Below are positions 24,439 to 35,463 of a stretch of 64,000 bases of DNA, piece after piece (position 1 is the first letter of the stretch; the number at the start of each line of letters is the position of its first letter). Made by a program: the position numbers and the translations under genes. This stretch comes from Callorhinus ursinus (taxonomy: Eukaryota > Chordata > Mammalia > Carnivora > Otariidae). The notes below the pieces were generated by a model. That model was not told the origin of the DNA and searched no databases. It saw only the letters and a program-made list of their open reading frames with translations. The DNA lies in assembly GCF_003265705.1 (NCBI RefSeq), contig NW_020312817.1:31831820-31895819 (forward strand). Direction: 5' to 3'.

Positions 24439-25984
24439 AATAAGCGTCCTTCTCAGTCTCTCCTTCCTCCCCGCCCCCCGCCCCCCGCCGTCCTTGCAGT
24501 AGCCCCAGCAAACACCCTGGGAACGCTGTTTGGGGACCTCAGCACCTCTAGACCACGTGGGCTCCTTTAGGCAGAAGGACATTGTAATCTTAACCTTCCC
24601 CACCCTACCCCCTTTCCCCAAGCAGAGGGGACAGAGGCTCCCAAGTAAATGAGTTGAAATTCAAGTCAGAGAAATTCCTAGGGGCTGTTTACTTGGTGTT
24701 CCATGGCTAACGGGTTTTAGTGTGCCCTCTGGCTGAATCATCCCTCGGGGGTGGGGGTGGCAGCCGGTGCCAGGAAACCTGGGCAGCGTTGGGTGGCAGT
24801 GCCGCCACCTCAAAGACACATGGTGTCTGAGAACTGCCCACCTGCTTGATGCTTCCCGCATCTCTCCCTCTTGCAGACAGATTCCTGGCTCTGGCCTGTG
24901 GGGTTTCCTCATGCCTGCTCACCCCTTCTATACAGAGTCTGCATCAAATTAAGACAGCAGGGATTTGTTGGGGGAGAGAAAATAGGGAAATAAATGTTCA
25001 TACCCAAGAAAGTCCTGATTTTTTTTTTAACTGCTGTGAAGCACTTAGCAAGCATCCAGCCGAGCAGATGGCAGACTCCTCCTTGACATCTCCAGAGAGC
25101 AGTGGGAAGTGTGCAGGGCCTAGAATTGTCGCCACCGCGCCCCCCTTCCAGCTCCACCGCGAACCCTTCCAGTGGCCCTAAGCAAATGTCTCGACTCTCC
25201 AAACTTGGCTTTCAATAAAATTAAAAGGCAGTCTCTAAGGTCTCTTCTTGCCTTACCCTTGTGTTTAACAGGCCACGCATGGGCACTGCCTGGTCAGCCC
25301 TTCGCCACCCCTCTGAGGTAAGGAGCCCAGGAGGCTCTTTTGGGGACATTACTCTAGATAGTATCCTGCATGTTGAATGAGATCAGTCTTGCAACCCTGC
25401 CCACCAGGAACCACCTAGAACAGAGAAGATGCCAAAAGCAAGCCACACCCTAGACCAAAGGAGGCTAGCTGGCAGGGAGGTGGCAGGTGGGGACTCTATC
25501 CGAAAGGGGCCCTCCTGATTGATGGTGACCAGATCCTCAGATTTTCTTGTCTCAAGAGGATGACTGTGAGGTTCTTACAGAGAACATGCCAGAGCAACCA
25601 CAGGAAGACAGTGTTTCAAGACAAGGTGTGGCCATTGTTTCTACTCCTACAAGGTGACCCTGCGGGCCAGCTCCGGGAGGCCTGGGACAAAGCACAGCTT
25701 GACCCTTTGAGATGGCTTTCCGAGACTCCTCACTTTCCCCTGTGGGCTTACGGTTCGCACTCATCGCCTAAGGAGAGCCACGCCTGTCTTGTCCTTGTAG
25801 CCCGAAAGCACCTAGAGGCGATTATTCCATTCTATTCTGTAAGCAGCTCACGATGGGGAAGTCCTGGGTCATAAGTCACTTGACACCCTGATTTTGTGTT
25901 GGGCATGACTGCTCCTTCCGGATCCAACACATAGGGTTAACTCCCGGTGGGTCAATGCAGGAAACATTTCTTCAAAATCAGGAG
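24439..25984. other. Unassigned sequence
   Basis: GC-rich at first with C-runs at 24,469-24,487, then ordinary. No gene. No confident interspersed repeat. Confidence 0.45.
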
Positions 25985-26300
25985 CCCTGCGTGGTTCATT
26001 TATTACTAACCAGTAGTGACCTTGAGGAAGCTCCTTGACCTCTGCCTCAGTCTCCTCAGCCTCTGGTGAGAACAGTATCATTCAGTCTGCGGCCATACCA
26101 CCCTGAACGCCCCGGATCTCATCTGATCTCGGAAGCGAAGCACGGTCGGGCCTGGTTAATACTTGGATGGGAGAAGAGTATCATTCAATCTACCTGCCTC
26201 CAAGGGCTGTTGTAGAAAGAAATTAAATGTGATCATGTACATGAACCTGCTTAGGTGTGCACAGTGTGCTGGGTAAACAGTTGTCCTTAATACCCAGACA
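25985..26300 (+). repeat. MIR SINE, split by a 5S rRNA retrocopy
   Basis: Left half 'gaccttgaggaagctccttga' and 'cctctgcctcagtctcctcag', right half 'ctacctgcctccaagggctg' and 'aattaaatgtgatcatgtac', give one sense MIR once the 5S insertion and one copy of its target duplication are removed. Confidence 0.85.
26085..26174 (+). pseudogene. 5S rRNA retropseudogene, 3'-truncated
   Basis: Matches nucleotides 1-90 of mammalian 5S rRNA with about seven differences, starting exactly at the first base (GTCTGCGGCCATACC) and stopping at GGATGGGAGA. The last ~30 nt, including the terminal stem partner and T-run terminator, are absent, and there is no A tail. A perfect 11-bp duplication AGTATCATTCA flanks it (26074-26084 and 26177-26187), with two extra bases (AG) before the right copy. 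It has A-box and intermediate-element sequence but a cut C-box, and cannot form the closed 5S fold. The structure fits target-primed retrotransposition of a 5S transcript into an older MIR. Confidence 0.93.
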
Positions 26301-26324
26301 GTAAAGGGCATGAGACAGCAGAGG

Positions 26325-26520
26325 GTGGAAATTAAGAGCACTGGCTCTGGCACTTCCTACAAGGCCTACTTAGCCTCTGAGTGCCTCAGTTTTCTCATCT
26401 ATAAAACGGGGGTGATTATCATAGCACCTGCTTCATAGGGCTACTTAAGTTAATGCACGTCAAGTACTTAGACCAGTGCATGGCACATAGTAAGTGTTCA
26501 ATTAATGTCTTGTATTATTA
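26325..26520 (+). repeat. MIR SINE, nearly complete
   Basis: 'aagagcactggctctggcact', 'gcctcagttttctcatctata', 'aaaacgggggtgattatcata' and 'atggcacatagtaagtgttca' run in MIR order to a '...tattatta' end. One of the best preserved MIRs here. Confidence 0.9.
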
Positions 26521-27464
26521 AGAACAACACATCCCGTGGCCAGAAGCACATTTGGTGGACCCCCACAGCCTTCCTGTGCACTTGGCAATGAAGCCCTACC
26601 TGGGCCCTGGGAATGAAAACATGGCAGCAGGTACCTGGCCTTCTATTCTGCACTCGTACCGTGGGACCTCATGCAACTCCCTCCTGCCCAAGAGCCTCAG
26701 TCTCCCCCCTAGAAAAGAAAGCCAATCATAGTGACCTGTCCCACAATCATTTGGATGCCTTCATGTGTGGTCTCCGGGAGGAACCCCTCACTCTGATTTC
26801 CCAGGCGTGCACCCTACTGCAGAGGGGAGCCTTAGCATACCCATGGCACAGAATCGGGGAGAGGAACAAGTCAGGGCCTGGAGAGCTCACTGGAAAGGAA
26901 CAGAGAATTATGTTTGCTGTAAATACCTTTAAAGAAATGATTTCTCAACCTTGCCTTTGTCTGTAATTTTCCTCATTATAGACACCCCCCACACTCCTTG
27001 AGTTCAGAATGAGGTAGAAGTTTCAGAAGGAGTCTTACTCCAGAATGCAGTGTACCCTTCTCAACAAAGCTCTTTACTGGGGGTGGGCCGGGGGGCGGGG
27101 GGGGGTGGCAGTCACCCAGCCTGCTATGACCTCACACTGCCATTTCCCAGGAAGTGACTTGAGCAAGCAAGCCCCAAATCCTGGGGGCCTGGCCCCCACC
27201 AACCACTCTACATGGCAAAGGGATGGGGGGGTGCGTCTCTGCCATGCATCGTTCTGTTGTTTCTGCAGTGGTCCTAATTCAGACCACCAGAGACGATCAT
27301 GCAGGTGAACCCTAGAAGGTCCCCTCCGGAGCAGGAGGACCAGGGAGGGACAGGGTGACCACCACATTTTGAGAGACTCTCTTGTGTTTGGTTAGATTCT
27401 GGCTGGATTCCCACCCTCTGCAGCATCCACCCGTGAGCCCAGCCAGAATGACAGCTTTGGCTCT
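26521..27464. other. Unassigned sequence with a G-rich tract
   Basis: About 27,078-27,107 has four G-runs (GGGGG, GGG, GGGGGG, GGGGGGGGG) with 1-2 nt loops, a G-quadruplex-type motif. About 26,640-26,740 may be a further MIR remnant. No gene. Confidence 0.45.
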
Positions 27465-27478
27465 GGGTTTGGATTTCT

Positions 27479-27739
27479 TTCTTTCTTTCTTTCTTTCTTT
27501 CNNNNNNNNNNNNNNNNNNNNNNNNNNNNNNNNNNNNNNNNNNNNNNNNNNNNNNNNNNNNNNNNNNNNNNNNNNNNNNNNNNNNNNNNNNNNNNNNNNN
27601 NTTCTTTCTTTCTTTCTTTCTTTCTTTCTTCTTTCTTTCTTTCTTTCTCTCTCTCTCTTTCTCTCTCTCTCTTTCTCTCTTTCTCTCTTTCTCTCTTTCT
27701 CTCTTTCTCTCTTTCCTTCTTTCTTTCTTTCTTTCTTTC

Positions 27740-27774
<35 letters not shown>

Positions 27775-27782
27775 TTTTCTTT

Positions 27783-27838
<56 letters not shown>

Positions 27839-27996
27839 TCATTTGACAGAGAGAGAGAGAGAACAAGTAGGCAGAGAGGCAGGCAGAGGGAGCGGGACAA
27901 GCAGGCTCCTGACGTGGGGCTCGATCCCAGGACCCTGGGATCATGACCTGAGTCGAAGGCAGCCGCTTAACCGGCTGAGCCACCCAGGCGCCCCCC
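27479..27996 (-). repeat. Can-SINE (SINEC) with expanded CTTT tail and gap
   Basis: Minus-strand SINE whose A-tail has become a long (CTTT)n/(CTCTTT)n tract (27,479-27,840), broken by the 27,502-27,601 gap. The body runs 27,841-27,996 to a 'gagccacccaggcgcccc' head. Target-site duplication GGGTTTGGATTTCT (27465-27478) against GGGTTTCGATTTCT (27997-28010), 13 of 14 matching. Confidence 0.95.
27502..27601. other. Assembly gap, 100 N
   Basis: Exactly 100 N inside a tetranucleotide repeat. The round size suggests a placeholder for unknown length. ORFs spanning it on either strand are artefacts. Confidence 0.98.
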
Positions 27997-28010
27997 GGGT
28001 TTCGATTTCT

Positions 28011-29765
28011 TAACCGTGCCCCCACGACGTGAGCCAAGAATGGCACGGAACAGTGAGCAGGGCTTGGTATTTGCTCAGATGGCACAAAGACCTTTGTCCT
28101 GGCATCAGACCTCAAGCCAAACCTTGAACTCTGCTTCCCCAGCTTCCGCAGTTGCTTCATAACTGAGTCCTAACAATCGTTCCATGGGATCAGAGGTAAG
28201 AAATAGCCTAGTGCCATCCTTGAGGCTTACCAAGGACACCAGCACGCAGTCCCAGAAAGGCTGTGGGTCAAGAGAGAGTATGTCCCAGAGCCCTCACGTG
28301 GAGTTATGGCTCGGCAGGCCCTGCCATGGGACTTCTGTCCTTTACCTCTCGAAGAGAATTCCTTTCTTTATATGTGAGTGAGGGGGGTAGGCAGTGAGGT
28401 TTTCTTTGCGGAGACCAAAACAGTTTTGCAGATTTTACCTTTTTCAACCTCAAAAACACTTTTTTTTTTAAATGTAAGATATTTTCTGCAGTGACGTCTA
28501 CAAGAGATATGATGCTATTACTATGAATCCTGTGGTACTGCTAAGCTAAGGCCCATGGCATCACAGGAGTGTGATTCGCTCTTTCCTTCCACCCAGTGTA
28601 AAACTAAAACAACCTGCTAAGCAGTGCATAAGTTTCTCTCACTAAAACACACATCTGGTCACAGACATGACGGTTCCAAGGTGGTGGTCAGAGCCCAGTT
28701 AAGACCCTTTAGAGACCACAAATACAGAACCAGTTAAGGAACCCACCCCAAATAAAAATGACATCAAATTGCCTTTTATTTTTTTTAAGTGTAAGGGAAG
28801 GAGAACACAGATCTGATTTTCCCCATGATAAATATTTCATTAGCAAATGATCTCCACCTCTCCCATCCTCCCACCGCCTACTTCACCGCTCCCCCCTCCT
28901 CCCTCCACCAAATTTGCAACCCAGCCTAGGGGAGTGGGGGTGAGGGAGGGGGTGCATTTGAGGGATGTTATTGCCTAGAAAGTGAGAGCTCATTCCCACT
29001 GGAGAGAGGGAGGCTTCCCAACACTGCAAAGTGGTCTGAAGCAGGCTGAGGCAGTCGGGAGGCAGTTCGCTGGGGGGGAGGGAGGAGAATTCTCCGGGGA
29101 AGCCGGGCAAGAAGCTATAGTCTCTAAGGGTGGGGTGGCAAAGCCCAGCACTGGAAGGCTCACAAAGGGGAGCTGAGGCTGTTGGAGCCCACGAGAAAAT
29201 ATCAGAGTGAAATCACAGAGTAGACATGGAGCCAAGCAGAAAATTATCTTGACTCATCTGGGAAACTAAAACTACCTGTGTTCTTCGAGAAAGGGGATTA
29301 TTCACAAAGAAACACTGGCCTTCCAAGTCGCTTTAGAAGACATTAGACTCAAAGCCAGGGCTGGGGGAGTAGAGAAGAGCAGGAAACCTGAAAGATTTAG
29401 AGATAACTCAGTAGTATTTTTGGTTAACACTAGCGGAGCCTTCTAACCGCCAGAGGCCATAGTCTTGGAGGGACTGCACCCCGACATTCGTCTTCGCTGA
29501 GCTGTGCACCAAGAGGTTGGATGTGTAGACGCTGTTCTGGGGGCGGGAGGCATTACAGGAGCCGAAAAAGGGAGAGGCTATGAATCCCGTCACCCCCTTT
29601 GGAAAAGCCATTTCTCCTCGACCTTAGATGATTCTGGAAGAGGGGGCAATGAAGCATCCAGAGATCTTGCACTGGTGACCTCCCTGACACCAGTTTTCAT
29701 AGTATCTTTTGTGTCTGTTTATTCCTTGTTGTTGCTGTTAATTTCTCTCTTAAAAAAAAAAATTA
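28011..29765. other. Unassigned sequence
   Basis: No gene or confident repeat. T/A runs at 28,459-28,470, a G-rich stretch at 28,928-28,952, and poly-A at 29,752-29,761 just before the MER5A. Confidence 0.5.
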
Positions 29766-29955
29766 GTGGTTCTCAAAGCAGGGGTCCCTGTACTAGCCGC
29801 ATCAGCATCACCTGGGAACTTGTTAGAAATGCAAATGCTCTACCTGACCCCAGACCTAAGGCAGCAGAAACTCTGGGGGGAGAGCCAGCAACCTGTGTTT
29901 TACAAGCCCTTCTGCTGATGGTGATGCCCACGCAGGCTTGTCTGAGCACCATCGC
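29766..29955 (+). mobile_element. MER5A (hAT-Charlie MITE)
   Basis: 'gtggttctcaaagcaggggtc', 'gcatcagcatcacctgggaac', 'ttgttagaaatgcaaatgc', 'gcagaaactctggggg' and 'aacctgtgttttacaagccc' give the whole MER5A in order. No coding capacity. Confidence 0.9.
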
Positions 29956-30228
29956 TTTAGCAGAATGGCAGAGCCATTGAGCCACGAAAGTATTAAATAT
30001 TTCACCCTTTGCTATTTATCAATCAGTGTTTGGCTTTTGTATTTAAAAGTTCTTTGCAGAAGTGTACAGGGTTTCTATGACATGGAGCTCATGTGTTTCC
30101 GGGGTTATGATGGACAGTGTTGAGTTAACTCTTTTAACCTTGGGGGTAAGGAGGAAGTACAACAGGGCCAAAATGTAATTTGATCGACCTTCCTTCCTAG
30201 GCTGGGGGAAGTGCAGCAAAGTGAACAA
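29956..30228. other. Unassigned sequence
   Basis: Nothing recognised. Confidence 0.4.
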
Positions 30229-30241
30229 AGAGATGCAGGGG

Positions 30242-30469
30242 CCAACCAGAAGAGACGCTTAACTCTAAGAAACAAACTGAGGCTTGCTGGAGGGGAGGCG
30301 GGTGGGAGGATGGAGTAACTGGATGATGGGCATTAAGGAGGGCACGTGATGTAATGAGCACTGGCTGTTATATGCAACTGATGAATCACTAAAGTCTACC
30401 CCTGAAACTAATAACACACTATATTTAGTTAACTACATTGAATTTAAATAAAAAAATTTAAAAAGAGAG
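30242..30469 (+). mobile_element. Carnivore L1 3' UTR, strongly 5'-truncated
   Basis: 'gacgcttaactctaagaaac', 'gatgggcattaaggagggcac' and 'actaataacacactatattta' are the carnivore L1 3' UTR in sense, ending in an A-rich tail. Target-site duplication AGAGATGCAGGGG at 30229-30241 and 30470-30482 (perfect). Only about 230 bp were copied. Confidence 0.93.
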
Positions 30470-30482
30470 AGAGATGCAGGGG

Positions 30483-31164
30483 GACCGGGCTCCAGCTGCA
30501 TTTGGCTCCCTCCCTCCGAATACAGCCTCCTGAACTGGCAAGGCAACCGAGAAGTGTCCTTAAGACCTGCACCAGCTCGTCCTTCTCTTTGGAAATAAGA
30601 GCTTGGAGGGCCGCACGTGACAGGTGAGTAACCGCTAAGACTGCTCATATGCTTCCCATTTCCTTTTTGTTTTCAAGGTCAATTATTCTAGCATTTCTCA
30701 ACACTGATTCCCTGCCCCACTCCTAGGGAAAATGGAATTTATAGCCCTGGAGACTCGGCTATAGTCATTCACCCTTTGGCCCCATCCCGTCCCTCCCCGG
30801 AGCCACACATTCCACGTGACTCTCTCCTCTGGGTTCCAGACCTGCCAGGGCGTTCCAAGACAGAGGCAATGCCTTCCAGCCTGGCTCACATTGTCAAGCC
30901 CAAGGCAAGGGAGGCCAAAAACAGGTATCGGGGGCGGGGGGGCAAGACGTCTGTGCTCCCCGCAGCCTCTGGCAGGCAGAGATGAGAATGGAACAGGAGG
31001 CTGAGGAGGAGAAGGCTCTGTTAGGTAAGTGAGGCACATGGATTAGAGCACTCCTGTTCACCTGTTGCTAATTAGTGCGCTCGCTGTTCCGGGGTGGGGG
31101 GACCCCACCTGCTGGTGCAAGCTCCCCTAGCTATCAGAGTGAAGGCATAAAGAGGCAATCTAGA
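30483..31164. other. Unassigned sequence
   Basis: G-run at 30,929-30,941. No gene or repeat recognised. Confidence 0.4.
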
Positions 31165-31480
31165 AGGGTTTCGTTCGGTTCAACAAAAACATCAGTTGAA
31201 CCACCTACCCTATTAGGTGCAGGGGATCCTGAAATAAATAAACCGGGGTCCCTCTTCACAAGTAGCTCGTGGTCAAGAGGGACACAGGCTGGTAAACAGT
31301 CCTTCACGATCCATGTAATTTACGATCCAGGTGCTACATAAAAAGAAACTATCATCATGTACAAAAAGCCTGCAGAAATGCTTTGAAAGGTGAGTCAAGC
31401 AGACCCAGTGGTTTCTTCCAGAAATGCGTTCCAGACAGAGAGAACAGTATGTGCAAGAGCTGGGGAGCTGGGCTGGGGTC
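31165..31480 (-). repeat. L2 LINE fragment
   Basis: 'ttaggtgcaggggatcctgaa', 'ggtccctcttcaca', 'agctcgtggtcaagagggac', and later 'gcgttccagacagagagaaca' with 'gtatgtgcaagagctgggg' follow antisense L2 order. Confidence 0.65.
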
Positions 31481-31984
31481 CTCTAATCCTGAAACAGCAA
31501 CATTAAGCTAAGGTTCAAATGCCAAGAGCAGAGTCAGGAAGGCTGGCTGCCTCCTTGCAGGGCCAAAATCTGAGTGGGAGAAGCAGAGAAAGAGCCAGGG
31601 TAAGAAGAACGAGTCAGGACTGAAGAATGAGCCAGGACAGAGAAGGGTGGAGGGAAGCGAGGCCAGGGAGATCGCGTGGACAACCGGCTAGCACTGAGGC
31701 CTTTTGGGGCCAGTGGGGACGCTGCTTCGGACAGCCAGCCTAGCCCAGATGGCAGGGTCGCTGCTGGGACACGGACACAGCTGCGTGCAGACCCTAATGC
31801 TCCCAACCAGTAGGAGGGGGCTGCCCTGCTTGAAGAAAGAGTGGGAGCTGGAGCCCAGGAACGTTTTTTTAAGCCCCTGGCTTATCCCCTGAATAGGGTA
31901 AGACGGAGAATCCCGGAGTGCAGAACAGAAATCTGCCCATTTGTACCCAAGAGGAAGACAGCTGCTTACTGGACATCTTTACTT
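31481..31984. other. Unassigned sequence
   Basis: Nothing firmly recognised. Part may be more of the same degraded L2. Confidence 0.4.
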
Positions 31985-32130
31985 TGAACCCCCATGGACG
32001 CTCAAACCTAACGTGTCCGAAACCGATACGTGATCACCACCCCTCCTCCCTAACTCACACCCAGAAACCCCAGGAGGCCTCTCTCCACCTCCTCTCTCTA
32101 AGCAAATTATTTACCAAATCACTCTAGAAT
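31985..32130 (+). repeat. L2 LINE fragment
   Basis: 'gacgctcaaacctaacgtgtc', 'cgaaaccgatacgtgatcac' resemble the sense L2 stretch '...catctcaaacttaacatgtccaaaactgaactcctgatc'. Confidence 0.5.
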
Positions 32131-32142
32131 CTGTTCACCTCA

Positions 32143-32632
32143 TATTAGTTTCCGGTTGCTACTGTCACAAATCCCTACAAACTTAGGAGCTTAAAACAAC
32201 AAAATTTATTATCTTACAGTTCCTGGAGGTCACAAGCCTAAAATAAGTCTCGCCTGGCTGACATCAAGATGCCGGCAGAGTTGCGTTCCTTCCGGAGGCT
32301 TTAGGGGGAATCCATCCCCTTGGTGCGGTCTGGCTTCTAGACGCTGCCGCGTTCCTTGGCTCTTGGCCCCTTCCTCCGTTGTGAAAGCCAGCAGCACAGC
32401 ATCTTCCAATCTCCCTCTGACTTTGACCTTATGCCTTCTTCCTTCTTTTAAGGATTCTTGCAATTACCTTGGGCTCACCCAGATCATCCAGATTAATCTC
32501 CCCATCTCAAGATCCTTAATTTAACCACATCTGCAAAGTCCACTTTGCCTTTAAGGTAACACAGTCACCGATTCCAGGATTAGCACGTTAACTCCTTTTT
32601 TCTGCCACTTGGGCCATTATTCTGCCCATCAC
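32143..32632 (-). mobile_element. ERVL-MaLR-type solo LTR (MLT1-like)
   Basis: 'tagtttccggttgctactgtc', 'acttaggagcttaaaacaac', 'tttattatcttacagttcc', '...cacccagatcatccagatt', 'accacatctgcaaagtcca' and 'gggccattattctgcccat' match, in order, an old dispersed LTR-like repeat of about 490 bp. No gag/pol sequence adjoins it. Family assignment is from memory and could be another LTR class. Confidence 0.55.
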
Positions 32633-32989
32633 ACGGCTCTTCCCAGCACCTCTGTCACCAGCATCTCTCGTCTGCTGCCAATGCATGGCCGGATCATGAA
32701 GTATTTAATGAGGGGAGAAGAGAAGCGGGAGAGAAGAAAGAGAAGCGGAGGGAAGGGAAGGGTGCTTCTTGCCATGGCCCCCTCGTGGGAAAGGACTCCT
32801 TCATTCCCAGGCTCTCACCTGCCCTCCCTCACCCCAGGGTTTCCCCCTCCACACCATTCTTGGCCACGCGATTTCCTTTTGTCCTTGTTCTTTGCCACCA
32901 AGCTTTTCCTGGCTCTCTTCTCTGTCTGGAAGCTTCTCTCTGTACCATCCTAACAGTCACCCTCACTGCACCCCAGCCCCCACACAGAG
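32633..32989. other. Unassigned, with purine tract
   Basis: Purine-rich run at 32,712-32,763. No gene. Confidence 0.4.
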
Positions 32990-33258
32990 CACCTGGCTAG
33001 GTGGTGGCCCTTCGGCCCCAGTGGCTCTGTCATCTCCCCAGAAGCCTTCTCAGACTTCCAGGTTCAGGTTAAATGGGGCCCCGGGGGGACACGTGGAGCC
33101 CCGCTCTCATCTGCCCCAGCCCTTACTTCATCTGCTTGTAACCGCCTGTCCCCTCATCTGTCTTCTCCGAGCTTTGCATGCCTTGAGGACAAGGTCAGAA
33201 TCTTGTTCCATGTTTTCCCCCAAGTATGTTGAAAGACTCAGTAAATATTTCTGAATCA
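32990..33258 (+). repeat. L2 LINE 3' end
   Basis: 'cccagaagccttctcagactt' near the left, 'gccttgaggacaaggtcagaa' and 'gactcagtaaatatttctgaa' at the right match the sense L2 3' end. Confidence 0.65.
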
Positions 33259-33398
33259 GATTTTTAAAAAAAATAAAATAAGATAACACTCCCTTTGATT
33301 GAAAAGTCTTTGGGTACCAGACCCGATCTGGTCAGCTCATGGACGGCCCTAGCCCAGATTCTGCTCCTTCTTCGTGCTTACGGTAGCTCCCTTGACTA
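33259..33398. other. Unassigned sequence
   Basis: A-rich linker (33,263-33,290) then unrecognised DNA. Confidence 0.4.
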
Positions 33399-33832
33399 GT
33401 GGGAAGTGATCCCAGGCCCCCGGGGGATGCCTAAAACCGTGGATAACACTGAAACCTATATATGCTATGCTTTTTCCTCTACATGCACACCTATGATAAA
33501 GTTTAATTTCTAAATTAGGCACAGTAAGAGAAGAACAACAACAATTAACAATAAAATAGAACGACCAGAACAGTATACTGAATAAAAGTTACACAAATGT
33601 GGTCTCTCAAAATGTCTTATTATCCTGTACTCACTCTTCTCTTCCTATCACAATGGGAGATGATAAGATGCCCACATGATGAGACGAAGTGAGGCGGATG
33701 ATGCAGGCGTTATGGCGCAGTGCTTGGCAACTATTGATCCTCTATCGATAGGGTAGAAAGAGGATCATTGGCTTTCAGACTGAGGTTGACCTCTGGTAAC
33801 TGAACCCGCAGATAAAGGGGGACCCCTGTGTT
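33399..33832. mobile_element. Tigger-type (TcMar) DNA transposon remnant
   Basis: 'gggggatgcctaaaaccgtgg', 'aaacctatatatgctatgc', 'tgataaagtttaatttctaa', 'attaggcacagtaagaga', 'tgtggtctctcaaaatgtctt', 'ggtaactgaacccgcaga' and the end 'taaagggggacccctgtg' follow a non-autonomous pogo/Tigger-related element in order. The outermost left terminal repeat is decayed. No transposase ORF. The subfamily (MER44/Tigger7 group or a relative) is uncertain. Confidence 0.8.
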
Positions 33833-34589
33833 ACCTACTGTTGACTCGATTGGAAGGTGCGGTGGCCAAGTCAGTGGAGGGACACTGTCCTACGGACACA
33901 GAGGCGCCAGTAAACAGTTCAGTGCTCCTCAGTCGGTCCCAGATCAGGAAGGCAACTAGGGACAAGGCCCTGGCAAAGAGGCCTGGGAGGTTTTCCAAAG
34001 CCAGGATCCAGAAAAGAGGTTTCCCCTCTCGGGTCACCTAGGCGAGGCTGGAGCCTGCTGTCTGTAATTTCATCGCTGGCCAGAGCGGGATTCCTGCACA
34101 TAGTAAGGATTCCAGCACAACACACATGAGGCAGCAGCTAGACTATCAGCTTATGCTAGCCCACAGCAGGGCCGGTGTGGCAGCTCCCCAGCAGGGGTGC
34201 ACACTTGGGGGCCCCACAGCCCTCCCACACGTACCTCACCTCTGCCCCCACCAAAGGCCCCTCCCCACACCTCTCCTTTCCCCTTCGTACTCCCCTAATG
34301 CCAGGCCCACTCAAGGAGGGCAGGCATTTAAGAGAGTACCACCAAACCTCTAGCAACTCCAATGGTTGATGACAAAAAATCGTTAACAATGGCCCTTTTC
34401 CATCTGCTTTAAATAGATGAAAAACTTACAAAATCATAGCCTCCTTCAAGAGTTAGTGTGGCCAAGACAAATTATGTCAAAAGTACTTGCCAACTTGGTT
34501 ATAGACTAGAGGATAAACAAGTGTCTCTTTTTCTCTCTTTCTGTTTTTTTTTTAACTTTCTTAAAATAAATATTATTAGAACTTTTAAC
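33833..34589. other. Unassigned sequence
   Basis: Two antiparallel ORFs of under 80 codons at 33,830-34,130 have no known homology. No repeat recognised. Confidence 0.45.
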
Positions 34590-35262
34590 AGCCCAAACGC
34601 AGCTTTTCACTTTCGTTCCATATGGAACTTTTTGCTTTGGTTTACTTCTTTTCACAGCTCTATGATATTCCTTAGCATGTCTATCCCACATTGTGTTCAT
34701 CCATTTTTCTCTTGGTAGACATTTAGGTTGTCCTGGGTTCTTTTCCTCTTTCAAATAATTCTGCAATATAGTCTTCTACAAGTCTCCTTATGCATACCCA
34801 GGAGAGTCTCTTACAAGGAATTGATGGATGAGTACTTGCTCATCTTTACTAAAGGAGTACTGTAATTACTAAGCTACGATCCAGAATGGCCACATGTATT
34901 CACCCTCCCACCAACAGCACGTATTCCTGTGGCTCCATATCTCCCCAAATACTTTGCAAATGTTTTGGGCTTTCACCAATCTTACAGGTACAAAAATGGT
35001 ATCTGTTTTGCTGTAATTTACATTTCCCTGACTACAAGTAAGATCGAGTATCTTTTGTTGTATTCATTGGCCTTTTAGATTTCTTCTGTGAACTACCTGT
35101 TCATACCTTTCACCTGGTTTTCTACTGAGTTGTTTTTATCTTAGCAATGTATACGTTGGTTTTCATACACATTCTGGATACCAGTCCTTGGTCATTTATA
35201 GGCTATGTCTGTTCAAGTCCTCCAAGAGGCAGACTTCAAGAGGAAATTAGAAGTGCAAGACA

Positions 35263-35463
35263 GGGGTGCCTGGGTGGCTCTAGTTGTTGAGTGTCAGCCT
35301 TTGGCTCAGGTCATGATCCTGGGGTCCTGGGATCGAGCCCTGCGTTGGGCTCCCTGCTCAGCCAGGAGCCTGCTTCTCCCTCTCCCACTCCCCCTGCTTG
35401 TGTTCCCTCTCTAGCTGTCTCTCTCTCCCTGTGTCAAATAAATAAATAAAATCTTTAAAAAAA
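35263..35463 (+). repeat. Can-SINE (SINEC), full length
   Basis: Plus-strand copy 'ggggtgcctgggtggctctag' to '(aaat)n aaaatcttt' and A tail. Perfect 12-bp target-site duplication AAGTGCAAGACA at 35251-35262 and 35464-35475, inside the old L1. Confidence 0.97.

Noticed and set aside
27274..28160. Long minus-strand ORFs (208 and 282 codons) rich in Lys/Glu/Arg, and their Phe/Leu/Ser counterpart
   Set aside because: They are translations of (GAAA)n/(CTTT)n and SINE sequence running through 100 N.
32143..32632. A provirus around the LTR-like element
   Set aside because: No second LTR, primer-binding site or gag/pol text nearby; it is at most a solo LTR.
32769..33254. 161-codon plus-strand ORF
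   Set aside because: Its second half lies in an L2 fragment, and no domain is visible in the rest.
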